This document shows positions 24,411 through 32,904 of a DNA stretch of 64,000 nt, piece after piece. The notes below the pieces were generated by a model. It did no database searches. It was not told where the DNA came from and saw only the letters and a list, made by a program, of their open reading frames with translations. This DNA is from Psychrobacillus sp032154225. Lineage in GTDB: Bacteria; Bacillota; Bacilli; Bacillales_A; Planococcaceae. The stretch covers positions 62,001-126,000 of the forward strand of contig NZ_JALDYF010000007.1 of assembly GCF_032154225.1 (NCBI RefSeq), read 5' to 3'. Each line of letters starts with the position of its first letter. Within the stretch, counting starts at the first letter, position 1. A program made the translations under genes and the position numbers.

Positions 24411-25418
24411 TTAAAGACCCTTTTTCGCCATAAGAAGCGCTAGGTCGATACAGCGTGAAGAGTATCCTGATTCGTTGTCATACCAAGATAATACTTTTAC
24501 CATATTATCTCCTAGTACCATTGTTGAAAGTCCATCAATTGTAGATGATGCTCTGTTGCCGTTATAGTCGATTGAAACTAATGGAAGTTCATTGAAATCA
24601 AGAATTCCTTTTAGCTCATTTTCAGAAGCTTGTTTTAAAGCTGCATTTACTTCTTCTGCTGTTACATTTTTTTCAAGCTCTGCAACAAAGTCTACTAAAG
24701 ACACGTTCGGTGTTGGTACGCGGATTGCCATACCATCTAGTTTCCCTTTAAGCTCCGGAAGTACTTTCGCAACTGCTGAAGCTGCTCCAGTTGTAGTTGG
24801 AATCATAGATTCTCCAGCTGCACGAGCACGACGGTAATCGCTATGTGGTAAGTCTAAAATGCGTTGATCGTTTGTGTATGAGTGAATTGTTGTCATCATC
24901 CCACGTTTAATACCAAATTGATCTTGTAACACTTTTGCAAGTGGTGACAAGCAGTTTGTTGTACATGATGCATTTGAAATTACATGATCCGTTGCTGGGT
25001 TATAATTTTCTTCATTTACACCCATAACAAATGTAGGCATATCATCTTTAGCTGGTTGAGATAAAATTACTTTTTTAGCCCCTGCTTCGATATGTTTGCT
25101 AGCTTTTTCAGTTGTGCTGAAAATTCCAGTACATTCAATAACGATATCAATTGCTTGCTCTTTCCATGGAAGTGCTGATGGGTCTTTCTCAGCAAAAACT
25201 CGAATATTTTTACCGTTTACAACTAAATATTCACCTTCTGATGATACTTCTGCATCTAAAATCCCGTGAACTGAATCGTATTTCAATAAATGTGCAAGCA
25301 TTGCAGCATCTGTTAAATCATTGATTGCTACAATTTCTAAATCTTTCTGTTCTAATGCTTCTCTAAATACTTTACGTCCAATACGTCCAAATCCGTTAAT
25401 AGCTAATTTTACTGTCAT
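24411..25418 (-). CDS. gapA: Glyceraldehyde-3-phosphate dehydrogenase (glycolytic, NAD)
   Basis: A 335-residue enzyme with the NAD-binding Rossmann start (KLAINGFGRIGRKVFREAL), the catalytic cysteine in SNASCTTNCLSPLAKVL, and TTTGAASAVAKVLPELKGKL. The position directly downstream of CggR identifies it as the glycolytic GapA type rather than gluconeogenic GapB. Start ATG with GGGGG upstream. Confidence 0.97.
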   Translation of the reverse strand: MTVKLAINGFGRIGRKVFREALEQKDLEIVAINDLTDAAMLAHLLKYDSVHGILDAEVSSEGEYLVVNGKNIRVFAEKDPSALPWKEQAIDIVIECTGIFSTTEKASKHIEAGAKKVILSQPAKDDMPTFVMGVNEENYNPATDHVISNASCTTNCLSPLAKVLQDQFGIKRGMMTTIHSYTNDQRILDLPHSDYRRARAAGESMIPTTTGAASAVAKVLPELKGKLDGMAIRVPTPNVSLVDFVAELEKNVTAEEVNAALKQASENELKGILDFNELPLVSIDYNGNRASSTIDGLSTMVLGDNMVKVLSWYDNESGYSSRCIDLALLMAKKGL

Positions 25419-25430
25419 TTTTTGTTCCCC

Positions 25431-26468
25431 CTAGTTTTTTTGTGATATTATTTTCATCATTTCATTTGCCGCGCCTTCATCTGTTACTAACACAGTTTGT
25501 GAAGGAGCTTGTTTAAAATACGATAAAAGTGCTTTTGCTTTCAATGCACCACCTGCAACAGCAAGTAGATACTCTATATGTTTTAATTGGTTCAGCTGTA
25601 CACCGATTGTACGTATCCGATGAACGACTTCCCCTTGTTCATTAAAATAATAACCAAATGCTTCACTAACCGAACCTGCTTCTTTTAATAGATTCAGTTC
25701 TTCTTCACTTGAACTTCTTCGACTGGCCATTTGAAGTGCATCGCCAATACCGTGAATAATAATATTCGTTCGTTCATACAAATCCATCATTTCTTGAATA
25801 AAAGGTTCTTTTGTCATCGTAGTGTATGCTTCTTCACTCAATCTATCCGGCATATATAATGTTCGGTATGAACCATTCATTTTATTCGCAAAAAGAGAGG
25901 CAATTGTGTTTGCTTGAAGCTGAACATCTTTCCCTATTCCACCTCTAGCGGCAATAAACAATAAGTTTTTTAACCTTGTTGTTTGCTGCACATAATTGGA
26001 AATAGATGCGATTGTTGATCCACCAGTTACAGCGATTATTTTGTCATCCGTTAGGATGCTTTCCAAATATTTTGCTGCTTCTTGTGATAGAAGTAGGTTT
26101 GAGTTGGAATCACCATCTACATCTCCTGGTACAATAATGACTTCTTTAATTTGTAAATGTTTCGACAGTGTTTGCTCTAGCTGTAATCTACCTGACCATT
26201 CACGAACAAGTTCTTTCAATTCCAATAAAACGCTCGTTCCGTCAGGAGTAATAGCTGCTCCACCTCGTGTTACTTCAATTAATCCTTGATTTCTTAAAGT
26301 GTCTAGCTCTTTTCTAATATCTCTTTCGGTGAGAGCTAGATGTTCCCCTAAAACTCGTCGGCCAATTCCTTGTGAAAGCTGAATCGTTTGAAGGACTCGA
26401 TACCTCTTTTGCAGCAATTCACTCATTTCAGGAATTAGTTTTAATTGAGCAGAGAGAAAAGATTCCAT
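25431..26468 (-). CDS. cggR: Central glycolytic genes regulator
   Basis: A 345-residue repressor of the SorC/DeoR type with an N-terminal helix-turn-helix (RYRVLQTIQLSQGIGRRVLG, LALTERDIRKELDTLRNQGL) and a sugar-phosphate-binding domain (VTGGSTIASISNYVQ, ... VAGGALKAKALLSYF). In B. subtilis it represses the gapA operon until fructose-1,6-bisphosphate rises. First gene of the operon here; a matching operator lies directly upstream. ATG with AGGAAG upstream. Confidence 0.96.
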   Translation of the reverse strand: MESFLSAQLKLIPEMSELLQKRYRVLQTIQLSQGIGRRVLGEHLALTERDIRKELDTLRNQGLIEVTRGGAAITPDGTSVLLELKELVREWSGRLQLEQTLSKHLQIKEVIIVPGDVDGDSNSNLLLSQEAAKYLESILTDDKIIAVTGGSTIASISNYVQQTTRLKNLLFIAARGGIGKDVQLQANTIASLFANKMNGSYRTLYMPDRLSEEAYTTMTKEPFIQEMMDLYERTNIIIHGIGDALQMASRRSSSEEELNLLKEAGSVSEAFGYYFNEQGEVVHRIRTIGVQLNQLKHIEYLLAVAGGALKAKALLSYFKQAPSQTVLVTDEGAANEMMKIISQKN

Positions 26469-26489
26469 ATTTCACTTCCTAACCGCTTG

Positions 26490-26532
26490 TGACGTTTTTG
26501 TCCCACTAGATAAAAAAATGTCCCAGTGTATC
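26490..26532 (-). promoter_or_regulatory. CggR operator
   Basis: Upstream of cggR, TGGGACA occurs twice on the minus strand with exactly 20 bases between the GGGAC cores (26524-26520 and 26504-26500), each followed by an A/T stretch and TATC or CGTC. This matches the known tandem CggR operator layout (CGGGACN6TGTC twice). Confidence 0.75.
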
Positions 26533-26595
26533 AAAAAAAATTGAATTTCTATAATTATCATACAATATAATTTTCAGCTTAGCAATACCGAAGCA

Positions 26596-26829
26596 TTATT
26601 TTACTAATGCTTCTAATATTGTTGCGTAATCTACTTGTCCGTACTGAATGATGTCTCCATCTAATTCGACAACCGGAATCATCAGCATATATTTTTCATG
26701 GAGCTTGTCATCTTGTTCGATATTTATTTCTTTTATGTCAAAAGATACATCCTCTTGCACGAGCTTCAGCATAAGCCTGGCTTCTTCACATAAATGACAG
26801 CCTGGTCTTGTATAAAAATGGACAATCAT
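26596..26829 (-). CDS. Glutaredoxin-like (DUF836-type) thiol protein
   Basis: A 77-residue thioredoxin-fold protein with the CxxC redox motif in YTRPGCHLCEEARLML and the cis-proline in MIPVVELDGD. Short glutaredoxin-like proteins of this kind are common in Bacillales; substrates unknown. It lies alone between the glycolytic operon and a divergent sigma-factor gene, with GGAAGGAG upstream of ATG. Confidence 0.85.
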   Translation of the reverse strand: MIVHFYTRPGCHLCEEARLMLKLVQEDVSFDIKEINIEQDDKLHEKYMLMIPVVELDGDIIQYGQVDYATILEALVK

Positions 26830-26894
26830 TTTATATCACTCCTTCCAAAAATTATGTGATACATTTTTATTATAATCTTTTTGTAAAATAAAAG

Positions 26895-26920
26895 TGATAC
26901 TTTTGATTTGCTGCTTCGTC
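26895..26920 (+). promoter_or_regulatory. Candidate ECF-type promoter (autoregulation)
   Basis: TGATAC (26895-26900) and CGTC (26917-26920), 16 bases apart, match the general ECF promoter form (TGAAAC/TGTAAC, 16 bases, CGTC) just upstream of the ECF sigma gene at 26944. ECF sigma genes commonly activate themselves. Confidence 0.6.
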
Positions 26921-26943
26921 TATTGCAATAAGGGGGTCAGAAT

Positions 26944-27450
26944 GTGGAAATGGAACCGCTATACACTGAGCACAGTGATCGTGTTTACAGCTATATATAC
27001 TATCTTGTCCGTCATAAAGAATGTGCCGAGGATCTTACCCAAGAAACATTTTATAAAGCATATAAAGGGCTAGATGCTTTTAACAAACAAGCTTCAACTG
27101 CCACTTGGCTTTTAAAAATAGCACGTAATGTGACCTATGATTATTTTCGAAGGAAAAGAGTCGTGCAATTTTTCTCCTTCGAGAAAGAACATGATTTAGA
27201 AACAAAGGAACTCTCACCAGAGAGCCGATTTGAAAAAAAGGAACAGCTTGCCAAAATGTATAACTCCTTAAACAAACTAAAAAAGGAGTATCAAGAAGTG
27301 CTGCTCCTGCGAAAGATACAAGAATGCTCCATCCAAGAAACAGCCTATATACTCGGCTGGACCGAGGCAAAAGTAAAGATGAAGATGACACGTGCACTAG
27401 AGGCACTAAAAAAAGAATTTCATCAAGAAGGAGGTCAAGCAAATGGATGA
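26944..27450 (+). CDS. ECF-type RNA polymerase sigma factor (SigX-like)
   Basis: A 168-residue ECF sigma factor: region 2 (YLVRHKECAEDLTQETFYKA, TWLLKIARNVTYDYFRRKR) and region 4 (LNKLKKEYQEVLLLRKIQEC, SIQETAYILGWTEAKVKMKM). The WLLKIARN-x6-FRRK stretch and the helix SIQETA resemble SigX of B. subtilis, but the assignment is tentative. GTG 26944 has GGGGG seven bases upstream. It overlaps the following membrane protein gene by eight bases. Confidence 0.85.
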   Translation: MEMEPLYTEHSDRVYSYIYYLVRHKECAEDLTQETFYKAYKGLDAFNKQASTATWLLKIARNVTYDYFRRKRVVQFFSFEKEHDLETKELSPESRFEKKEQLAKMYNSLNKLKKEYQEVLLLRKIQECSIQETAYILGWTEAKVKMKMTRALEALKKEFHQEGGQANG

Positions 27451-28582
27451 ATTTGATAAGCTTTTTGAAGAAATGAAAGATGTGGAGCGAACAGAGGAAG
27501 CAAAGCGCAATTCGTGGCTAGCCTTAAAGGATAGAATAGAAACAAAAAGAAAACCCACTATATTCCCCGCCTTTATTTCATTAGCAGTAATCGCAATTGC
27601 CTCCTTTCTATTTTTTACTTTTTCGGAAACCGAGCAATCGGCTAAACCTCTTTCAAATGAAGACGTTATCAGGGCAGTATTAGAGAGAGAATACAATGGA
27701 CCTGATAGGGAAATTTTGCGCTTAACGAATGAATGGATGAACCTCCAAAGCGAAACAGAAGCGAAAAATCAAGAGGAGTATGATCTGCTCCTAGAGTCTA
27801 AGCAGTACAAAGATTTAATGAATTATTTTCCAACTACTTTTGGGGATTATTTTACCGAAGATATGCTGACAAAAGCGATTTATTCCAATATGGTTTTCAA
27901 ATATCATTATTACCTAGAAGATACAGATATAGAGATGTATCTAGAGAACGTGGAAATTATGAAAGAGAAAGATCATCCGAATATTTATCGCCCTGAAATA
28001 GAGGTTTCCTTAACAAATAGCCAAGGACAGAAAATTTTTCATACATTGAGAGAAGAATTTATCTTTTCTACATCAGAGCCAGGAAAAATAGGGAGCTATA
28101 ATCTGCTTAGAGACGGCGATAGCGTGGATTTACAAGAGAAAATAGAGAACTTCAGCGCATTTGTTGAAGGAAGTGATGTAAAAACACCATCGTTTGATGT
28201 TTCCTTTGACACACTTTGCTTCAATGGTCGCATCGTTAATCAACAAGATGAAGTAGCATTTAAGTCGGGATGTACATCCGATAATAAGCAAATAAAATCC
28301 ATCATGTTGATGTTCAATAGTTTTTTCATTAAAGAAGCAACTGAGCAAGATAGTCTTGAGAGAACAGAAGCCCTTTCTCAAATGGATAATTTTCAAATTT
28401 ATTTAACAAACGGGGCAGATAAAGGAACTACATTGTATACAATTACATTATTCGAAGATGGAGTAATCATGTTCGCTCCAGATTTTGATCTTGGAATTAG
28501 TGGTGATATCACCATTAAACCACATGCCCTTGAATATGAATTGATCAAACAGAAGCTAGATGAATTCGCTGAAAATGAATAA
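27443..28582 (+). CDS. Membrane-anchored probable anti-sigma factor
   Basis: A 379-residue protein with an acidic/basic cytoplasmic N-terminus (1-32), one transmembrane helix (IFPAFISLAVIAIASFLFF) and a large external domain without cysteine-rich or enzymatic motifs that I recognise. It overlaps the ECF sigma gene, so co-expression and a role as its anti-sigma factor are likely; the external domain would be the sensor. It does not look like the short zinc-type anti-sigma proteins. Confidence 0.65.
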   Translation: MDEFDKLFEEMKDVERTEEAKRNSWLALKDRIETKRKPTIFPAFISLAVIAIASFLFFTFSETEQSAKPLSNEDVIRAVLEREYNGPDREILRLTNEWMNLQSETEAKNQEEYDLLLESKQYKDLMNYFPTTFGDYFTEDMLTKAIYSNMVFKYHYYLEDTDIEMYLENVEIMKEKDHPNIYRPEIEVSLTNSQGQKIFHTLREEFIFSTSEPGKIGSYNLLRDGDSVDLQEKIENFSAFVEGSDVKTPSFDVSFDTLCFNGRIVNQQDEVAFKSGCTSDNKQIKSIMLMFNSFFIKEATEQDSLERTEALSQMDNFQIYLTNGADKGTTLYTITLFEDGVIMFAPDFDLGISGDITIKPHALEYELIKQKLDEFAENE

Positions 28583-28684
28583 TGAGAGATGAGAAATCCT
28601 AGAGCGATTCGATTTTTGACCTGAACCATCCGATTAATGTATTTTCGAATACTTATTCTTTCAAAAAACACTCCTTCAAAATAG

Positions 28685-28725
28685 AAAATGCCGAAACATT
28701 GATTTAACAATGTTTCGGCATTTTC
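28685..28725 (+). terminator. Bidirectional terminator after the anti-sigma gene
   Basis: AAAATGCCGAAACATTG and CAATGTTTCGGCATTTT form a perfect 17-bp stem with a seven-base loop between convergent genes. Confidence 0.85.
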
Positions 28726-28818
28726 AAATTCAAATATTTTTGTTGTAAAAGGGACTTCTTAGGCAGCCCCTTAGCTATTTGGTTACTAATCAACCGATTC
28801 TAGATTCAGCATCTTTTA

Positions 28819-29625
28819 TTACCACTTACGTCCTGCTCCTCCGCCTCCAGAGCTACCACCGCCGAAGCCTCCAAAACCGCCTTTAGAACATCTTCCACCA
28901 CTGCTACCAAATCCGCCTCCGAAGCTACCTGTTCCATACCAGGATGGCTTAGAACTTCGTCTAGAGCCTCCGCTACCTCCGCCTCTACCGCCATTAGATG
29001 TAATTGTGTAAATGAGGTAGATAATCACGATAATTGCAATAATAGTCATAAATGAAAATCCTTCATCTTCAGCTGGATCTTTAGGCTCTACTAGCTCACC
29101 ATCCCAGCCATACTCTTTTGCAATTTCATTGTATAACACTTGGTAGGTTGACAATACAGCATCATTGATCGATCCTTGCTCTAAAAATAGCAGCGTATAC
29201 TCCTCGACAATACGACCAAGTTTTCCGTCAGGTAATGCTCCTTCTAGCCCTTGCCCTACTGAAATATGCACATCGCGTTTTCCTTTTTTAGTAGGATCAG
29301 TTTCAATAATCAATAATGCACCATTGTTTTTTTCTTTATTACCAATACCGTATTGACGAATAACATCTACTCCAAATTGTGCAACATCCTGACCATTTAA
29401 ACTTTCAATAATCATTACAACAATTTGTGCTCCTGTCGCATTATCTAAATTTTGACCAAGTTGTTCTATTTCCTCTTCTTCGCTATTTGATAAAACTCCT
29501 ACGAAGTCTTGTACGTATAATTCTCCACCCTGTGGCTTTGGAATATCTGATGCCGCTACCGTTATTAATGGAACAGATAGAAATAAAAGTAGCGCTGCTA
29601 TAAGCATTCGCGCAACTTTTTTCAT
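28819..29625 (-). CDS. Secreted/membrane TPM-domain protein with Gly-rich tail
   Basis: A 268-residue protein: signal peptide (LIAALLLFLSVPLITVAAS), TPM domain (about 35-165; YVQDFVGVLSNSEEEEIEQL, GAQIVVMIIESLNGQDV, VHISVGQGLEGALPDGKLGR), one transmembrane helix (FMTIIAIIVIIYLIYTI) and a Gly/Ser-rich tail with GGRGGGSGGSRRSS. It matches the YgcG/TPM_phosphatase group, often paired with LemA as here (one-base overlap). Role possibly in membrane protein upkeep; not established for this organism. Confidence 0.8.
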   Translation of the reverse strand: MKKVARMLIAALLLFLSVPLITVAASDIPKPQGGELYVQDFVGVLSNSEEEEIEQLGQNLDNATGAQIVVMIIESLNGQDVAQFGVDVIRQYGIGNKEKNNGALLIIETDPTKKGKRDVHISVGQGLEGALPDGKLGRIVEEYTLLFLEQGSINDAVLSTYQVLYNEIAKEYGWDGELVEPKDPAEDEGFSFMTIIAIIVIIYLIYTITSNGGRGGGSGGSRRSSKPSWYGTGSFGGGFGSSGGRCSKGGFGGFGGGSSGGGGAGRKW

Positions 29626-30203
29626 TACTTACCATCTCCTTTAAAATCAACAACTGGTGCATCTTTTGCATTTGCATCTGCTTTAAAATATTCCTTTTCA
29701 TCGAAATTAAAAATCGATGCGATAATACTGCCCGGCATACGCTTTACTTTTTTATTGTAATCAGAAACAATTTCATTATAATCTTGTCTTGCTACAGATA
29801 AACGATTTTCCGTACCAGCAAGCTCATCCATTAATTGACGGAAATTTGCATCCGCTTTTAATTCTGGATAGTTTTCCACAACAACTAATAGTCTGTTTAA
29901 TGCACCTGACAATTCATCATTTGCTACCGCTTGTTCTTCCGGTGTTCCAGCCCCCGCTAATTTTGCACGAGCATCCGCGATATTGCCAAGTACTTCTTTT
30001 TCATGTTCTGCAAACCCTTTTACTGTGTTCACAAGATTTGGTATTAAATCTAATCGACGCTGTAATTGATTTTCTATTTGTGCGTAAGCTTTATTTACAT
30101 TTTCTTCTCCATCTACAAACCCGTTATAACTTGGTATTAATATTGCTGCAAACACGGCACTAATAACGAGAACTATCACAATCTGCCCTAATAATTTTTT
30201 CAA
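29625..30203 (-). CDS. lemA: LemA-family protein
   Basis: A 192-residue LemA protein: N-terminal membrane helix (IVIVLVISAVFAAILIP) followed by a long helical domain with the family stretch RRLDLIPNLVNTVKGFAEHE, KEVLGNIADARAKL and LLVVVENYPELKADANF. TTG 30203 is preferred because AAGGAG is eight bases upstream; the GTG at 30212 would touch the site. It overlaps the TPM gene by one base. LemA function is not well understood. Confidence 0.88.
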   Translation of the reverse strand: MKKLLGQIVIVLVISAVFAAILIPSYNGFVDGEENVNKAYAQIENQLQRRLDLIPNLVNTVKGFAEHEKEVLGNIADARAKLAGAGTPEEQAVANDELSGALNRLLVVVENYPELKADANFRQLMDELAGTENRLSVARQDYNEIVSDYNKKVKRMPGSIIASIFNFDEKEYFKADANAKDAPVVDFKGDGK

Positions 30204-30297
30204 GTATTTCACTCCTTATAGATATAGTACTCTTATACTTTTTATTTTCAAATTTGAAACATATCATGTATACGGAAAAAAGAGAAAAGAGTTTCAA

Positions 30298-30333
30298 AAA
30301 AACACCCTCTTCAAATTCGAAAAGAGTGTTTTC
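30298..30333 (-). terminator. Terminator of the AI-2E family gene
   Basis: AACACCCTCTT and AAGAGTGTTTT pair with one bulge, followed by a T-run on the minus strand. Confidence 0.65.
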
Positions 30334-30364
30334 CTTTATGCGACTAATGGAAATTCTAATATAC

Positions 30365-31399
30365 TTATCCGTTTTTTTGATCGGGAGGCGGACTTATCGT
30401 TTCTTTATTCGTTACTTCAAGTACATCTAGAAGGAAAACAAAAATCGGAATTCCAATGATTAATCCCCAAACACCAAAGAAGCTTTCCGAAAAAATAAGA
30501 ACAATAAACGTATAAAAAACGGGTAAATCCGTTTTGGAAGACATCAGTTTTGGATTCAAAATATACGCTTCAATTGCATGGATGATCATAATTGCCACTA
30601 CTACATAGGCTACTTTTAGGACTCCTCCAATTGTAAAAGCAATTAAAGTTAATGGAATGAGCGATATAATTACTCCTGCAACCGGAATAAGTCCTAAAAA
30701 GAAAATCAAAATCGCCAAGCCAAATATTTGCGGAAATCCTAAAATGCTTAATGCAATTACCGTCAAAATAGTATTGACGATAGCAATAATGAATTGGGCT
30801 TCAATTACTTTTCCAAAAGTACGAGTAAATTTTGATGCAAAATATTCAATTTCAAAATAAAAAGGTGCAATCTTGCTATATTTAAACTTACTTGTGAATT
30901 CTTTTAATCGTGGTTTTTCTAGCAAGAAAAACAAGCTCAAAATTAAAGCAATCATGACTTGAACACTTGTTTTACTAATACCTGTAAAATATTTCAACAA
31001 AAAAGATAAGCCGTTTTCTAAATAAGCAGTAAGCTGATTTTTGGAAATAATCATTTCTATATAACCAATCAAAACATTTTCATGAGGCTGTGTATAAAAA
31101 GCAGTAATTTGCCTAGCAAGCTGGCTGATTTGTACTGTTATAATAGGTAAATATTTCACGACGCCTAAGGTCAATAGTCCGACAATTAGTGAATACATAA
31201 TGATAACAAGGGTTTTCCGATTTAATCGTATGTATTTGACTACAAATTCTATGAGGCGATCTACCAAAAATGTGAAAATAAACGTCAATAAGATTAGATT
31301 CATCATACTTCTCATGCTATAGAGTATGAAAACAATTAAAACAAAAATTAAAACTCGTTTTACGCCTTTTTTTTGAAAAAATTCCGTTACAACATCCAT
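30365..31399 (-). CDS. AI-2E-family membrane transporter
   Basis: A 344-residue protein with about seven to eight transmembrane helices and the family regions FILVDRLIEF-like near the N-terminus, LGFPQIFGLAILIFFLGLIP and EAYILNPKLMSSKTDLP, followed by SFFGVWGLIIGIPIFVFLL. Members export AI-2 or act as Na+/H+ antiporters; the substrate cannot be told here. Single gene with its own terminator. Confidence 0.85.
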   Translation of the reverse strand: MDVVTEFFQKKGVKRVLIFVLIVFILYSMRSMMNLILLTFIFTFLVDRLIEFVVKYIRLNRKTLVIIMYSLIVGLLTLGVVKYLPIITVQISQLARQITAFYTQPHENVLIGYIEMIISKNQLTAYLENGLSFLLKYFTGISKTSVQVMIALILSLFFLLEKPRLKEFTSKFKYSKIAPFYFEIEYFASKFTRTFGKVIEAQFIIAIVNTILTVIALSILGFPQIFGLAILIFFLGLIPVAGVIISLIPLTLIAFTIGGVLKVAYVVVAIMIIHAIEAYILNPKLMSSKTDLPVFYTFIVLIFSESFFGVWGLIIGIPIFVFLLDVLEVTNKETISPPPDQKNG

Positions 31400-31432
31400 A
31401 GACCTCTGAACTCCCTATTCACTTTTTCTAAA

Positions 31433-31606
31433 TCAAATACGCCTCGGCGTATTTGCTCCTGCGCAAAGCTCGTCGCAGAAAACACTGCGCCAAGATTTTT
31501 ATCGAGCTTGCTCGATAAATTCCTCTGAAAATCTGTGGCATCCACCGGGGCTTTAACTTCATTCAGTAGTTATTGTTTGCTGAATGAAGTTAAAATTTCA
31601 TTATAA
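31433..31606. repeat. Multi-hairpin non-coding element
   Basis: Three hairpins in 170 bases: AAATACGCC/GGCGTATTT (31435-31454), TTTATCGAG/CTCGATAAA (31498-31518) and a 13-bp stem TAACTTCATTCAG/CTGAATGAAGTTA (31554-31592). The CTCGTCGCAG and CATCCACCGGGG wording between them is of the kind repeated in genomes of this group. It lies upstream of the AI-2E gene, in a gene-free stretch to the tRNA. Confidence 0.6.
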
Positions 31607-31681
31607 CGCCTCTTTTTTTCATTATCACCTTATATTATGGAGATAACAAGCGAAATGTTATCCTCGATTCATTGAACACAC

Positions 31682-31727
31682 AAAAAAAACACACTGAAAC
31701 GTTACAATAGCGTTTTAGCGTGTTTTC
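31682..31727 (-). terminator. Terminator of the tRNA-Arg gene
   Basis: AAAACACACTGAAACG and CGTTTTAGCGTGTTTT pair with one mismatch around a nine-base loop, followed by a T-run on the minus strand. Confidence 0.75.
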
Positions 31728-31764
31728 TCTATAATTCCAGTTTAACACGGAATTACCTAATATA

Positions 31765-31836
31765 TGCCCTCGGCGAGGATCGAACTCACATTACAAGCTT
31801 CGGAGGCTTGTGTGTTATCCATTACACCACGAGGGC
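31765..31836 (-). tRNA. tRNA-Arg (anticodon CCG)
   Basis: A 72-base cloverleaf: acceptor GCCCTCG/CGAGGGC with discriminator A, D-arm with GGATAA, anticodon stem CAAGC/GCTTG around loop CTCCGAA (anticodon CCG, reading CGG), and T-loop GTTCGATCC. The 3' CCA is not encoded. Confidence 0.95.
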
Positions 31837-31900
31837 TAGCGACTTATATATTATACAAATGTAATGCAAATAATTCAACCTAACATTTCGAAGCTTAATA

Positions 31901-31917
31901 TTTGACCTTCCTTGACC
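31901..31917. promoter_or_regulatory. CtsR operator of clpP
   Basis: TTTGACCTTCCTTGACC fits the CtsR heptad repeat (TTTGACY-NTN-TTTGACY) with a single mismatch and overlaps the -35 box of clpP. This points to heat-shock control by a CtsR repressor encoded elsewhere. Confidence 0.8.
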
Positions 31918-31931
31918 TTACTGTGTATGAT
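31902..31931 (+). promoter_or_regulatory. Sigma-A promoter of clpP
   Basis: TTGACC (31902-31907) and TATGAT (31926-31931) are 18 bases apart, giving a leader of about 60 bases before the clpP start. Confidence 0.65.
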
Positions 31932-32000
31932 AAAGTTACAACTGGGATAGTATTTCTCAGTAAGCAAATTATAAAACCACCTTTGAAGGAGGCAATCAGG

Positions 32001-32597
32001 ATGAATTTAATTCCTACAGTTATTGAACAAACAAATCGTGGGGAACGTGCATACGATATTTACTCACGATTATTAAAAGACCGTATTATTATGCTTGGAA
32101 GCGGGATTGATGACAATGTTGCTAACTCCATCGTTGCTCAGTTACTATTTTTAGAAGCGGAAGATCCAGAAAAGGATATTTCGATCTACATTAATAGTCC
32201 AGGTGGTAGTATTACAGCTGGTATGGCGATCTACGATACGATGCAATTCATCAAACCAGATATTCAAACAATTTGTATCGGTATGGCTGCTTCTATGGGA
32301 GCATTCTTACTTACTGCAGGTACAAAAGGAAAACGTTTCGCACTTCCTAACGCAGAAGTAATGATTCACCAACCACTTGGTGGCGCACAAGGGCAAGCTA
32401 CTGAAATTGAAATTGCTGCTAAACGTATTTTATTCTTACGTGAGAAACTAAATACAATTATGGCTGAACGTACTGGTCAACCATTAGATGTTATTTCAAA
32501 AGATACAGATCGTGATAACTTCATGACTGCTGAACGTGCAAAAGAATATGGCCTAATCGATCATATTATTTCTCGCAGCGATATGAAAAAAGCATAA
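32001..32597 (+). CDS. clpP: ATP-dependent Clp protease proteolytic subunit
   Basis: A 198-residue serine protease. The catalytic triad is visible: Ser in GMAASMGAFLLTAG, His in VMIHQPLGGAQG and Asp in SKDTDRDNFM. ATG 32001 with GAAGGAGG eight bases upstream is chosen; the longer frame from 31902 runs through the promoter. With ClpC/ClpX ATPases it degrades misfolded and regulatory proteins. Confidence 0.98.
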   Translation: MNLIPTVIEQTNRGERAYDIYSRLLKDRIIMLGSGIDDNVANSIVAQLLFLEAEDPEKDISIYINSPGGSITAGMAIYDTMQFIKPDIQTICIGMAASMGAFLLTAGTKGKRFALPNAEVMIHQPLGGAQGQATEIEIAAKRILFLREKLNTIMAERTGQPLDVISKDTDRDNFMTAERAKEYGLIDHIISRSDMKKA

Positions 32598-32600
32598 TAA

Positions 32601-32628
32601 AAAACGGGCAATTTTGCCCGTTTTTTTT
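32601..32628 (+). terminator. Terminator of clpP
   Basis: AAAACGGGCAA and TTGCCCGTTTTTTTT, a strong stem with a T-run, between the convergent clpP and crh genes. Confidence 0.9.
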
Positions 32629-32885
32629 TATTCTTCATTAGCAATAAATTTTGCTAATGCCTCTACAGCTTCTTCTTCATCAAAGCCATCCGCACTTAAG
32701 TTAACCGTAATCCCTTTGCTAATAGCCAAACTCATAATACCCATAATGCTCTTTGCATTTACTTTTTTCTCATCTTTTTCTAAATATACATCTGCAATAT
32801 AGCGATTAGCTTCTTGTACAAATAATGCCGCTTGTCTTGCTTGTAATCCAGTTTGTAATTTCACTTCGACTTGTTTTTCTGTCAT
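32628..32885 (-). CDS. crh: Catabolite repression HPr-like protein
   Basis: An 85-residue HPr paralogue. At the usual His15 position there is Gln (TGLQARQAALF) where HPr has GIHARPA, while the regulatory serine is kept in NAKSIMGIMSLA. This is the Crh pattern: no sugar transport phosphorylation, but Ser phosphorylation by HPr kinase (encoded here at 49.5-50.4 kb) and CcpA coactivation. The conserved position at the end of the yvcI-rapZ-yvcK-whiA operon supports it. Confidence 0.93.
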   Translation of the reverse strand: MTEKQVEVKLQTGLQARQAALFVQEANRYIADVYLEKDEKKVNAKSIMGIMSLAISKGITVNLSADGFDEEEAVEALAKFIANEE

Positions 32886-32904
32886 TGGTGCACGCTCCAT
32901 TTCA

